Assembly (NCBI GenBank): GCA_963580285.1
Contig: OY757016.1
Coordinates: forward strand, 46,391,124-46,455,123
Length of the DNA: 64,000 bases
Origin: Lucinisca nassula
Lineage: Eukaryota; Mollusca; Bivalvia; Lucinida; Lucinidae
Direction: 5' to 3'
Shown: piece by piece, positions 33,907 to 43,556 of the stretch
Layout of the letters: the number at the start of each line of letters is the position of its first letter
Numbering within the stretch: position 1 is the first letter of the stretch
Made by a program: the position numbers and the translations under genes
Notes under the pieces: generated by a model
Databases searched by the model: none
Told to the model about the DNA's origin: nothing
The model's input: the letters and a program-made list of their open reading frames with translations, nothing else

Positions 33907-35029
33907 TTATACCCCCTGCATACAAAATATGCTATTGGGGTATATAGTTTTCTTCCTGCCATTCATCCGTCTGTCCATCCGTCTTTCTCTCCGTTAACAT
34001 TTTGGTTAGAGTTTTGCATCAAAGTTTCTAAGAGGTTGTATCTTCTGAACCCTTTGATAGATTTAGTTGATACTTACACTGAAGTTACATACTGGTCTAA
34101 AGATTTCATTGATGCATGTACCACCCCCCACAGTGACCTTTAGGTCAAGGTCACAGGCTTAGAAATTTCACATTTGGTTAAAGTTTATAGATGCCTGTAT
34201 GTTCTTAACTCTAAGACAAATTCAGTTGATACTTGCATCAATGTTGCATACCAGTCAAACGATTTCGTGATGTATGTCCCTTCCATCACTCACGGTGACC
34301 TTGACCTCAAGGGACCGGCCCCGATAGCTCAGTTGGTAGAGTGTCCGCTCCGGGGAATGGGAGGTCACAGGTTCAATCCCAGGCCGCGACATACCAAAGT
34401 CGTTAAGAATGGTGCTAGCTGCTCCTCGCTTGGCACTCAGATTTACGGGGTAGAGCTAGGACTGGTCGACCCAGTGTCAGGATAATGTGACTGGGTGTGG
34501 TATCATGTAGTGTGTCTGGGACATGATACTTCAGTGAGGCAGCACTATAAAAGTGAGCATTGAGTTCCCTGCCGCAACCAGACGCCATCGTGATATGACT
34601 GAAAAATTGTTGAAAGCGATGTTAAACCCGAATTCACACACACACATTGACCTCAAGGTCACTAACTTAGAAATTTTACATTTGGTTAAAGTATTTTGAC
34701 AAGGTTTATAGATGGCTGTATGTTCTAAACTCCACGACAAATTCAATTGATACTTTCATCAATGTTGCATACCAGTCCAAAGATTTCATTGATGCATACC
34801 CTACCCTGCTGCTTCAGTAACACTGATGCCCCCAACCCTTCAGTAACTTTGATGGCCTCACTCCCTTGGTCCATTTAGAAATTTTATGTTAGATTTAGCT
34901 TTTACAAGCACATTTATAGATTCTTATAGCTTCTTGGACTCTTCATTCCTATTACATACAAGCTCGAAAGATATATCAGAGAGTGGCACTGGCCGGGGGT
35001 ATACGTGACCCATTGGTCGCTTTCTCTAG
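33907..35029 (+). mobile_element. Helentron-like element, family D
   Basis: Start ATTATACCCCCTGC with a hairpin closing at TATTGGGGTATATAG, then CATCCGTCTGTCCATCCGTC, then monomers carrying TTCATTGATGCAT and GACCTTGACCTCAAGG. The end has GGGGGTATACG (inverted repeat of the start), a short hairpin GACCCATTGGTC, and CTAG at 35026-35029. CTAG after a hairpin is the canonical Helitron 3' end. A family-M SINE interrupts it. Confidence 0.75.
34313..34646 (+). mobile_element. tRNA-derived SINE, family M, 12-bp TSD
   Basis: The perfect direct repeat TTGACCTCAAGG (34301-34312, 34647-34658) brackets it. Head GATAGCTCAGTTGGTAGAGT, B-box-like GGTTCAATCCCAGG, body with GGTCGACCCAGTGTCAGG, tail GTTGAAAGCGATGTTAAACC and (CA)n. 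Inserted into the family-D element. Confidence 0.9.
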
Positions 35030-35129
35030 TTTGTCAATTTTCCTGTCAGAAATTACTTTTTATGGCTCAGCTGACTCATCACCGAAAAAAAGAATTTTCT
35101 GATTATAAAACAGTCAATTAACCTCCCCA

Positions 35130-35910
35130 AATTGCACGACCCGCAGAAAAAGCGACCGTCTGAAGTCGGTTGATTTTCTAAGAGTGCCCTAAAATCACCG
35201 TGTCATTCTGTCAGTCTGTCTGTCCATCCGTAACCCGTTTGTGATAATTGGTGATAGTGACTTAACCTATTGGAATATTTAAATAATTTTTGGCATACTG
35301 ATAGATATCAGTAGGATCTAACCAATGAACTTGCCAAATATTACATTCCATTTAGTATAGCCTCGCCGAGACGAAAAATGTGAAAATTTTCGAACTGCTT
35401 CTCATGGAAACCGTTGGGCCGATTGAAGTCAAATTTCATATGGAGCCTCTATGGGATGGGTAAAACCAAAATTTGCTCATGGGGTCCAGGTCACATGACC
35501 AAAATGGCCGCCAAGCCATATATGGTAAAAACCCTTCAAAAATAGTCTTCTCCAGAACCACTGGGCAGATTTCCACGAAACTTGATAAATAGCATCTGGG
35601 ACGTAGGCCCATCATAAAGTGCTAAAATGGTGACCCTGGGTTGACCTTGACATTTTTTATGCCTAGGTCAAACTTTGACACATATGCTTTTGTATTGGAA
35701 AAGTAAGAATGCATTTTATCCTGCAAACTATTCAGAATACAGTACTAAAGTATAAGATATATTTTTGCTCCTTACGATAAGGCGCATTTATTGGGGGAAC
35801 CGTTTTAGGTCCAGGTCACATGACTAAAATGACCGCCATACCCATATATGGTAACACTCATAAAGCTAAAAGCATCCGGCGGGTCGTGCACTTCAGCTGA
35901 AGCACTGGTT
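35130..35910 (+). mobile_element. Helentron-like element, family E, copy 2
   Basis: ATTGCACGACCCGC start, GTCTGTCTGTCCATCCG tract, GCGGGTCGTGCA plus CTTCAGCTGAAG hairpin at the end. It is very similar to 8791-9900 but has a single copy of the block duplicated there. Confidence 0.75.
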
Positions 35911-35984
35911 ACAATTTGAACCCATAAGACATCAATCGTGACAATTTTTGTATGCTTTGTCGCCTGCAGGTTACATTAAAAGTC

Positions 35985-36070
35985 ATTTTTTGCAAACAGT
36001 GTGGACCGAGATCAGACTGCTCCTTACTGCTCCTGTAGGAGCAGTCTGATCAGGGCCCACACTGCCTGTA
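35985..36070. repeat. CAAACAGTG-type palindrome
   Basis: GACCGAGATCAGACTGCTCC faces GGAGCAGTCTGATCAGGGCC. Relatives with the GACTGCTCC variant lie at 48490-48540 and 60860-60925. Confidence 0.65.
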
Positions 36071-36387
36071 TGCATAAAATATTTTTAAAATGTTTGCAAA
36101 ACAAATTAGCAGACAAGATAAGTAGGTGACATTTTCAGATGTAGATTTCTCGGCGTCTTAAGTGTGAAGATTAGAACAGTGAGCAGCCTCCTTTCTGAAA
36201 AGGGAAAGAATGCAACCTGAAATGGAGCGAACTGTTATTGTACAAATACTCAATTTGTATTAAGGTTCACAAATTTCATGGTCAGCAAAATTTGCAAAAC
36301 TTTACACAGGAATTTAATCAAACCTTATTCTGCTGATTAAATTAATTTAGCCCACACGATTATTTATCCGTCAACACAAACTTACAT

Positions 36388-36645
36388 ATAGGGTAAAACC
36401 TGTCATAGCGGCCACCTCCATTTAGCAAGCAACCTGTCTTAAGCAAGCATGCATTTGGTTCCCCAAAAAGGCATATGCATTAAAATTTGCCTGCTGTTAA
36501 GCAACTTAAAGCAAGCATGCATTTGGTTCCCCCCAAAGGCAAATGCATCAAAATTTGCCTGTATTAAGCAAGCACCTGTCTTAAGCAAGCACATTTTGGT
36601 TATCCCTCCGGTGCTTGCTTAATACAGGCTGGACTGCATACAAAT
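36388..36645. mobile_element. TA-type MITE, AAAACCTG ends
   Basis: TAAAACCTGTCATAGCGG at the left loosely faces TTAATACAGGCTGGACTG at the right. The interior repeats TTAAGCAAGCA phrases. It is related in style to 56217-56721. Confidence 0.45.
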
Positions 36646-36929
36646 CTGCTGCACTGCTGATGTCATGTGAGCACCACTGACCAATTAACTTAAAAAGTGG
36701 GTAAATTAGACCAAAATTTATGTTTTATGTACCAATAGATTCCTCCACTCAGAAGCTTTAGAGAGGTCCAGTTACAAAATATTGGTTTCTTGGCTTATTT
36801 TTGTGAGTTTTACATTGATTTCCTTATTCTAGTAAACTGAAGACCCTGATCGGATGCCACATTCTATAGGGTCTGATTAGGGTCTTCACTGTTTGCGAGT
36901 GTCCCATGTTTGGGAATAGGGACACTGGT

Positions 36930-37949
36930 GCAATGAAAATGAAGGTGTCACTAGTACCTGAAAGTGTGCTTTTTTCATCCGAAAAGTACTGATATTTTTC
37001 TTATTTCTGCATGAAAACATATGTTGTGGGTACTCATTAGAAGTGCCTCACTGAGGCACTTCTAATGAGTACCCACAACATATGTTTTCATGCAGTAATA
37101 AGAAAAAATTTGAGCCAGCGCATGACAAAACCTACAATAAGATGTACGCCCAACGAAGACTCGGATCAGCCTGCGCATCTCTGCAGTCTGTTCAGAGTCT
37201 TCTTTGTGCACTCTGAGGATAGCTAAGGGCCCAATGCTGCTCCATGCAGCAAGAGAATTCTCTGGTTAGACTATATGGATGCACATGCTTATCTGAGTCT
37301 TCTCTGGGATCACATGTCTTATTGTAGGTTTTGTCATGCACTGGCGCAAATAAAATGTGGATACCCCCTCTTATCTGGGGTTATGAGCAAGTACTTCAGT
37401 ACTGAACAGTCAAATGTCCAAGTTCGGGACCATTGTTCCAGCCTGCACTCAGAGACAATCAACCCACTAGTGCTACCAGTGTTTTTTTCTCAGTTTTAAT
37501 TAGGGCTGGCTAATCGGAGCTGAAAAGATAATCGGTTATCATTCCTGTCATTGTGATCGATAATCGATTAGTAATCACTGAAGATTTGGTCATAATTTTA
37601 CATGTCTGGCTTTCTTCCTGAGCATGACTCCTACCATATGCTGTACTCTGCCATATGCATTTGAACAGACAGGCCTGAGCAAACAGTGTAGACCCAGATG
37701 AGACGCCGCGTTTAGCGGCGTCTCATCTTGGTCTGCACTGTTTGCCACTCATACAGCTATTTTATGCGTAACTTTGGGTAGTAAATTGTTCTTATCAAAT
37801 AATCAGTTGCAAGCAAATCAGTAATGATAATCATTTTTGTGGAATTTATTGATTGTATAATCAATTATCCGATTAATCGTGCCAGCCTTAGTTTGAATAT
37901 ATGGGGCTGCAATAGGGGATGCAATTGGTCTGGCTACCTGCTGTATGCA
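36930..37949 (+). repeat. Tandem duplication unit carrying a decayed exon-2 copy
   Basis: This unit begins TGGTGCAATGAAAATGAAGG and runs through a family-Q palindrome into CAACCCACTAGTGCTACCAG and then 60 bp matching the first 60 bp of exon 2. At 37950 the unit starts over with TGGTGCAATGAAAATGTAGG and leads to the real exon 2. Confidence 0.75.
37501..37890. mobile_element. hAT-like MITE in duplicated exon-2 acceptor
   Basis: Ends TAGGGCTGGCTAATCGG and CCGATTAATCGTGCCAGCC. The 8-bp direct repeat GTTTTAAT/GTTTGAAT has one mismatch (37493-37500, 37891-37898), the length expected for hAT. A CAAACAGTG-type palindrome (37678-37745) is nested inside. Confidence 0.75.
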
Positions 37950-37950
37950 C
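37891..37950 (+). pseudogene. Decayed copy of the start of exon 2
   Basis: About 60 bp match 38646-38704 except for an inserted base after GTTTGA, a C-to-A change, and loss of everything after CTGTATGCA. The inserted base shifts the frame, there is no donor site, and the acceptor was split by the hAT-like MITE. Confidence 0.75.
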
Positions 37951-38338
37951 TGGTGCAATGAAAATGTAGGTGTCGCAAGTATCTGAAAGTGCATTTTTTT
38001 CATCTGAAAAGTACTGATATTTTTCTTATTTCTGCACGAAAACATACGTTGTGTGTACTCATTAGAAGTGTCTCGCAAAAACATGTTGTGGGTACTCATT
38101 TGAAGTGCCTCAGTGAGGCACTTCAAATGAGTACCAACAACATTATGTTTACATATGTTTTCGTGCAGAAATAAGAAAAATGATATGTGGATACCACCCT
38201 CTAATCTGGGGCTATTAGCAAGAACCTGAAAGTGTGTTTCAATATTGAACTGTAAAATGTCCAAGTACAAGACCATGTTTCCAGCCTACACTCAGACAAT
38301 CAACCCACCAGTGCTATCAGTGTTTTGATTTCAGGTTT

Positions 38339-38638
38339 CGGCCCCCACCCATCGGGGCTTGAAGAAATAGATGGGCTGCATGATGCTTCCACGCAGAGCT
38401 GAAACCGACCCGCACAGGAGTACTGGTAAACCGCTTAGAGGATCTAAGCCTGCCCAGGCAAAGCGGTGCAAGTCACAACGTCCATGCTTATAAACCCTTG
38501 GTTTCATTGGGTGGCAGGGCTTGAGATGTCATTTCATCTGATTGTCAGGTAAAAGTCCCACAAAATTGGAGCAAGTCTCTAAAATGACCTTTACAGTGTT
38601 GGCAGGGATGTTAAACCTCATATCAAACAAACAAACAA
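38339..38638 (+). mobile_element. SINE family N inserted across the exon-2 acceptor
   Basis: The perfect 11-bp direct repeat ATTTCAGGTTT (38328-38338, 38639-38649) brackets a 300-bp SINE that starts CGGCCCCCACCCATCGG and ends AAACAAACAAACAA. The duplicated 11-mer contains the splice acceptor TTTCAG plus the first bases of exon 2. Confidence 0.9.
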
Positions 38639-38645
38639 ATTTCAG

Positions 38646-38821
38646 GTTTGATATATGGGGCTGCAATAGGGGATGCCATTGGTCTGGCTACCTGCTGTAT
38701 GCAACAGGATGAAATCCACTTTCACTACCAACCAGATATGATCTCGTTCTCAGATATAGTGGCCGACCCTCTGAGGGTGAGGTGGAGGCATGGTGACTGG
38801 ACCTCAAACTTTGATACAATG
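38646..38821 (+). CDS. LRR-ARH fusion, exon 2: start of ADP-ribosylglycohydrolase domain
   Basis: It starts after TTTCAG (phase 1) and ends at ATG|GTAAGA (phase 0). It opens the ARH/DraG fold with GLIYGAAIGDAIGLA, the family's GxxxGDxxG glycine motif. The family's metal-binding motif W-T-D-D appears here as GDWTSNFDTM: the threonine is kept, but the two aspartates that hold the catalytic magnesium in ARH1/ARH3 are Ser and Asn. The aspartate three residues on is kept. Active family members remove ADP-ribose from proteins, and this one may only bind. The acceptor used today is the SINE-created copy, preceded by the A-rich SINE tail and not a polypyrimidine tract. Confidence 0.85.
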
Positions 38822-38934
38822 GTAAGAGAATTGTCATTAGAGGCATTTCGGTAACACACCCTTGCGCTAAAATGACCTCTTATCTTATCTCTAGAACTAA
38901 CATTTTTCAGATGAAATGTTTCTTATTATTAGTC

Positions 38935-39000
38935 CAAATATAGATTGTGAGTGCTCGTTAGAAGCACCAAGATGAGGCGGTTCTAACAAGCACCTGCAAT
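38935..39000. repeat. Family Q palindrome, partial
   Basis: ATAGATTGTGAGTGCTCGTT faces AACAAGCACCTGCAAT around a short centre. It resembles 30660-30720. Confidence 0.5.
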
Positions 39001-41424
39001 AATGGATACCCTGTAAAATCCTAAAAATTCGGACACCTTGAGGACTTGCTGTAATATATCTAAAATTTTTATGCCCCAAACTTCGAAGAAGTTGTGGGGG
39101 CATATTGGTTTTGCCCTGTTCGTCCGTCCGTCCTTCCGTCCTTACGTCCGTCCCACTTTTTACTGCATAGCATAACTTTAGAACCATGGGTGCTAGGTTT
39201 TTGAAATTTCATATATGGATTCCTCATGAAAAAATAATTGACCCGTGTTTTTTTTCTCGTCAGGATTATGCCCCTTTTTTGAGTTATGCCCCTTTGCAAA
39301 AAATACTATGAAATCTTGTAAGCAAGATATCTCAAAAACTGTTTGAGCTATTGCCCTGAAACTTTACATGCTGGTTGGGGATGATGAGTAGATGAACTGA
39401 TTAACTTTTGAAAAAAATCCGAAATTTTTTTCTTGAGTTATGGCCCTTTGAAATTTTTCGCGTTTTAAGTTTGTAAGCAAGATATCTAAAAAAACTATTT
39501 GAGGTTTTTCCCCGAAACTTCACAGACTTGTCGGGGATGATGAGTAGATGAACTGATCAACTTTTGAAAAAAATCCGATTTTTTTTTCTTGAGTTATGGC
39601 CCTTAGATTTTTTTCGTGTTTTCAGCTTGTAAGCAAGATATCTCAATAATTGTTTGAGCGATTGCCCTGCAACTTTACAAGCTGGTTTGGGATGATGTGT
39701 AGATGAACTGATTAACTGTTGAAAAAAAATCCTATATTTTTTTCTTGAGTTATGGGCCTTTGAAATTTTTCGCGTTTTAAGTTTGTAAGCAAGATATCTC
39801 AAAAACTATATGAGGTTTTTCCCCAAAACTTCACAGACTGGTTGGGTATGATGAGTAGATGAACTGATTAACTTTTGAAAAAAATCCAATTTTTTTTTCT
39901 TGAGTTATGGCCCTTTGATTATGCCCCCAACTTCGAAGAAGTTGTGGGGGCATATTGGTTTTGCCCTGTTCGTCCGTCCGTCCTTCCGTCCTTACGTCCG
40001 TCCCACTTTTTACTGCATAGCATAACTTTAGAACCATGGGTGCTAGGTTTTTGAAATTTCATATATGGATTCCTCATGAAAAAATAATTGACCCATGTTT
40101 TTTTTCTCGTCAGGATTATGCCCCTTTTTTGAGTTATGCCCCTTTGCAAAAAATACTATGAAATCTTGTAAGCAAGATATCTCAAAAACTGTTTGAGCTA
40201 TTGCCCTGAAACTTTACATGCTGGTTGGGGATGATGAGTAGATGAACTGATTAACTTTTGAAAAAAATCCGAAATTTTTTTCTTGCGTTATGGCCCTTTG
40301 AAATTTTTCGCGTTTTAAGTTTGTAAGCAAGATATCTAAAAAAACTATTTGAGGTTTTTCCCCGAAACTTCACAGACTTGTCGGGGATGATGAGTAGATG
40401 AACTGATCAACTTTTGAAAAAAATCCGATTTTTTTTTCTTGAGTTATGGCCCTTAGATTTTTTTCGTGTTTTCAGCTTGTAAGCAAGATATCTCAATAAT
40501 TGTTTGAGCGATTGCCCTGCAACTTTACAAGCTGGTTTGGGATGATGTGTAGATGAACTGATTAACTGTTGAAAAAAAATCCTATATTTTTTTCTTGAGT
40601 TATGGCCCTTTGAAATTTTTCGCGTTTTAAGTTTGTAAGCAAGATATCTCAAAAACTATATGAGGTTTTTCCCCAAAACTTCACAGACTGGTTGGGTATG
40701 ATGAGTAGATGAACTGATTAACTTTTGAAAAAAATCCAATTTTTTTTTCTTGAGTTATGGCCCTTTGATTTTTTTCGTGTTTTCAGCTTGTAAGCAAGAT
40801 ATCTCAAAAATTGTTTGAGCTATTGCCCTGAAACTTTACAGGCTGGTTGGGGATGATGAGTAGATGAACTGATTAACTTTTGAAAAAAATCCGAAATTTT
40901 TTTCTTGAGTTATGGCCCTTTGAAATTTTTCGCGTTTTGGCATATTGGTTTTGCCCTGTTCGTCCGTCCGTCCTTCCGTCCTTACGTCCGTCCCACTTTT
41001 TACTGCATAGCATAACTTTAGAACCATGGGTGCTAGGTTTTTGAAATTTCATATATGGATTCCTCATGAAAAAATAATTGACCCGTGTTTTTTTTCTCGT
41101 CAGGATTATGCCCCTTTTTTGAGTTATGCCCCTTTGCAAAAAATACTATGAAATCTTGTAAGCAAGATATCTCAAAAACTGTTTGAGCTATTGCCCTGAA
41201 ACTTTACATGCTGGTTGGGGATGATGAGTAGATGAACTGATTAACTTTTGAAAAAAATCCGAAATTTTTTTCTTGCGTTATGGCCCTTTGAAATTTTTCG
41301 CGTTTTAAGTTTGTAAGCAAGATATCTAAAAAACTATTTGAGGTTTTTCCCCGAAACTTCACAGACTTGTCGGGGATGATGAGTAGATGAACTGATCAAC
41401 TTTTGAAAAAAATCCGATTTTTTT

Positions 41425-43398
41425 AGCTCACCTGTCACGTAGTGACAAGGTGAGCTTTTGGGATCACTTTTTGTCCGTCGTCCGTCGTGCGTCCGTGCGT
41501 GCGTGCGTGAGTGCGTCCGTAAACTTTTCTTCAAACAACATCTCCTCCTAAACCACTGATCGGATTTTGACCAAACTTCACAGGAATGATCCTTAGGTGG
41601 TCCCCTTTCAAAGTTGTTCAAATGGTTCCGGTCCGTTGCACATATAGGTCACAGTAGCCAAAAATAGATTTTTTTCACCGAAAACTTAAAAAATCTTCTT
41701 CTCTGAAACCGCAAGGCCCAGGTCTTTGATATTTGGTATGAAGCTTCATCTAGTGGACCCCTACCAAGATTGTTCAAATTATAGTGCTAGTGCCAAAAAT
41801 GCCCCCGCACGGGGGCCCTTTGGTTTTACATGGGCTTATATAGGGAAAATCTTGAAAAATCTTCTTCTCTGAAACCACAAGGCCAAGGTCTTTGATATTT
41901 GGTATGAAGCTTCATCTAGTGGACCCCTACCAAGATTGTTCAAATTATAGTGCTGGAGCTAAAAATGCCCCCACACTGGGGCCCTTTGGTTTTACATGGG
42001 CTTATATAGGGAAAATCTTGAAAAATCTTCTTCTCTGAAACCGCAAGGCCCAGGTCTTTGATATTTGGTATGAAGCTTCATCTAGTGGACCCCTACAAAG
42101 ATTGTTCAAATTATAGTGCTGGGGCCAAAAATGCCCCCGCACCAGGGCCCTTTTGTTTTACATAGGCTTATATAGGGAAAATCTTGAAAAATCTTCTTCT
42201 CTGAAACTGCAAGGCCCAGGTCTTTGATATTTGGTATGAAGCTTCATCTAGTGGACCTCTACCAAGATTGTTCAAATTATAGTGCTGGAGCTAAAAATGC
42301 CCCCCGCATGGGGGCCCTTTGCTTTTACATGGGCTTATATAGGGAAAATCTTGAAAAATCTTCTTCTCTGAAACCGCAAGGCCCAGGTCTTTGATATTTG
42401 GTATGAAGCTTCATCTAGTGGACCCCTACCAAGATTGTTAAAATTATAGTGCTGGAGCTAAAAATGCCCCCCGCATGGGGGCCCTTTGGTTTTACATGGG
42501 CTTATATAGGGAAAATCTTGAAAAATCTTCTTCTCTGAAACCACAAGGCCCAGGTCTTTGATATTTGGTATGAAGCTTCATCTAGTGGACCCCTACCAAG
42601 ATTGTTCAAATTATAGTGCTGGGGCCAAAAATGCCCCCTCACCAGGTCCCTTTTGTTTTACATAGGCTTATATAGGGAAAATCTTGAAAATTCTTCTTCT
42701 CTGAAACTGCAAGGCCCAGGTCTTTGATATTTGGTATGATGCTTCATCTTGTGGACCTCTACCAAGATTGTTCAAATTATAGCCCTTGGGCCAAAAATGC
42801 CCCCGCTCCGGGCCCTTTGGTTTTACATAGGCTTATATTGGGAAAATCTTGAAAAATCTTCTTCTCTGAAACCACAAGGCTTAGGTATTCGATATTTGTT
42901 ATGAAGCTTCAGCTAGTGGACCTCAATAAAGATTGTTCAAATTATAGCCCTGAGACCAAAAATGCCCCCGCCATGTGGCCCTTTGGTTTTACATAGACTT
43001 ATATAGGGAAAATCTTTAAAAATCATCTTCTCTGAAACACAAGGCTTAGGTCTTTGATATTTGTTATGAAGCTTCAGCTAGTGGACCTCTACCAAGATTG
43101 TTCTAATTATAGCCCTGGGGCCAAAAATGCCCCCGCTCCGGGGCCCTTTGGTTTAACATAGACTTATATAGGGAAAATCTTGTTTTACATAGACTTCTAT
43201 ATGCAGGGTAAACCTTTAAAATCTTCTTCTCTGAAACCAGAAAGCCCAGGTCTTTCATATTTGATATGAAGCTTCATCTTGTGGACCTCTACCAAGATTG
43301 TTCAAATTATAGCCCTGGGGCAAAAATTGACCCTGCCCGGGGCCCACTTGTTATACATTGGATCAGGTGAGCGAACCAGGGCCCTCTGGGCCCTCTTG
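41425..43398 (+). mobile_element. Helentron-like element, family B, copy 1
   Basis: Starts with the hairpin AGCTCACCTGTCACG/GTGACAAGGTGAGCT, then GTCCGTCGTCCGTCGTGCG, then about ten monomers of about 167 bp (GGTCTTTGATATTTGGTATG). Ends CAGGTGAGCGAACC, a hairpin AGGGCCCTCTGGGCCCT, CTTG. Inserted in the poly-T of a family-A monomer; the monomer resumes at TTCTTGAGTTATGG. Confidence 0.8.
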
Positions 43399-43556
43399 TT
43401 TTCTTGAGTTATGGCCCTTAGATTTTTTTCGTGTTTTCAGCTTGTAAGCAAGATATCTCAATAATTGTTTGAGCGATTGCCCTGCAACTTTACAAGCTGG
43501 TTTGGGATGATGTGTAGATGAACTGATTAACTGTTGAAAAAAAATTCTATATTTTT

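Noticed and set aside
34313..34390. tRNA-like sequences with A and B boxes (also 1350, 18612, 25793, 27496, 48565, 52600)
   Set aside because: They are heads of SINEs with bodies, tails and target duplications. Acceptor and anticodon stems do not pair well, so no tRNA gene is called.
37989..38276. 152- and 61-codon frames on opposite strands
   Set aside because: Both are readings of the family-Q palindrome and the tandem duplication.
39071..41430. Repeated 60-90 codon frames on the minus strand
   Set aside because: They recur with the period of the family-A tandem array and reflect its base composition.
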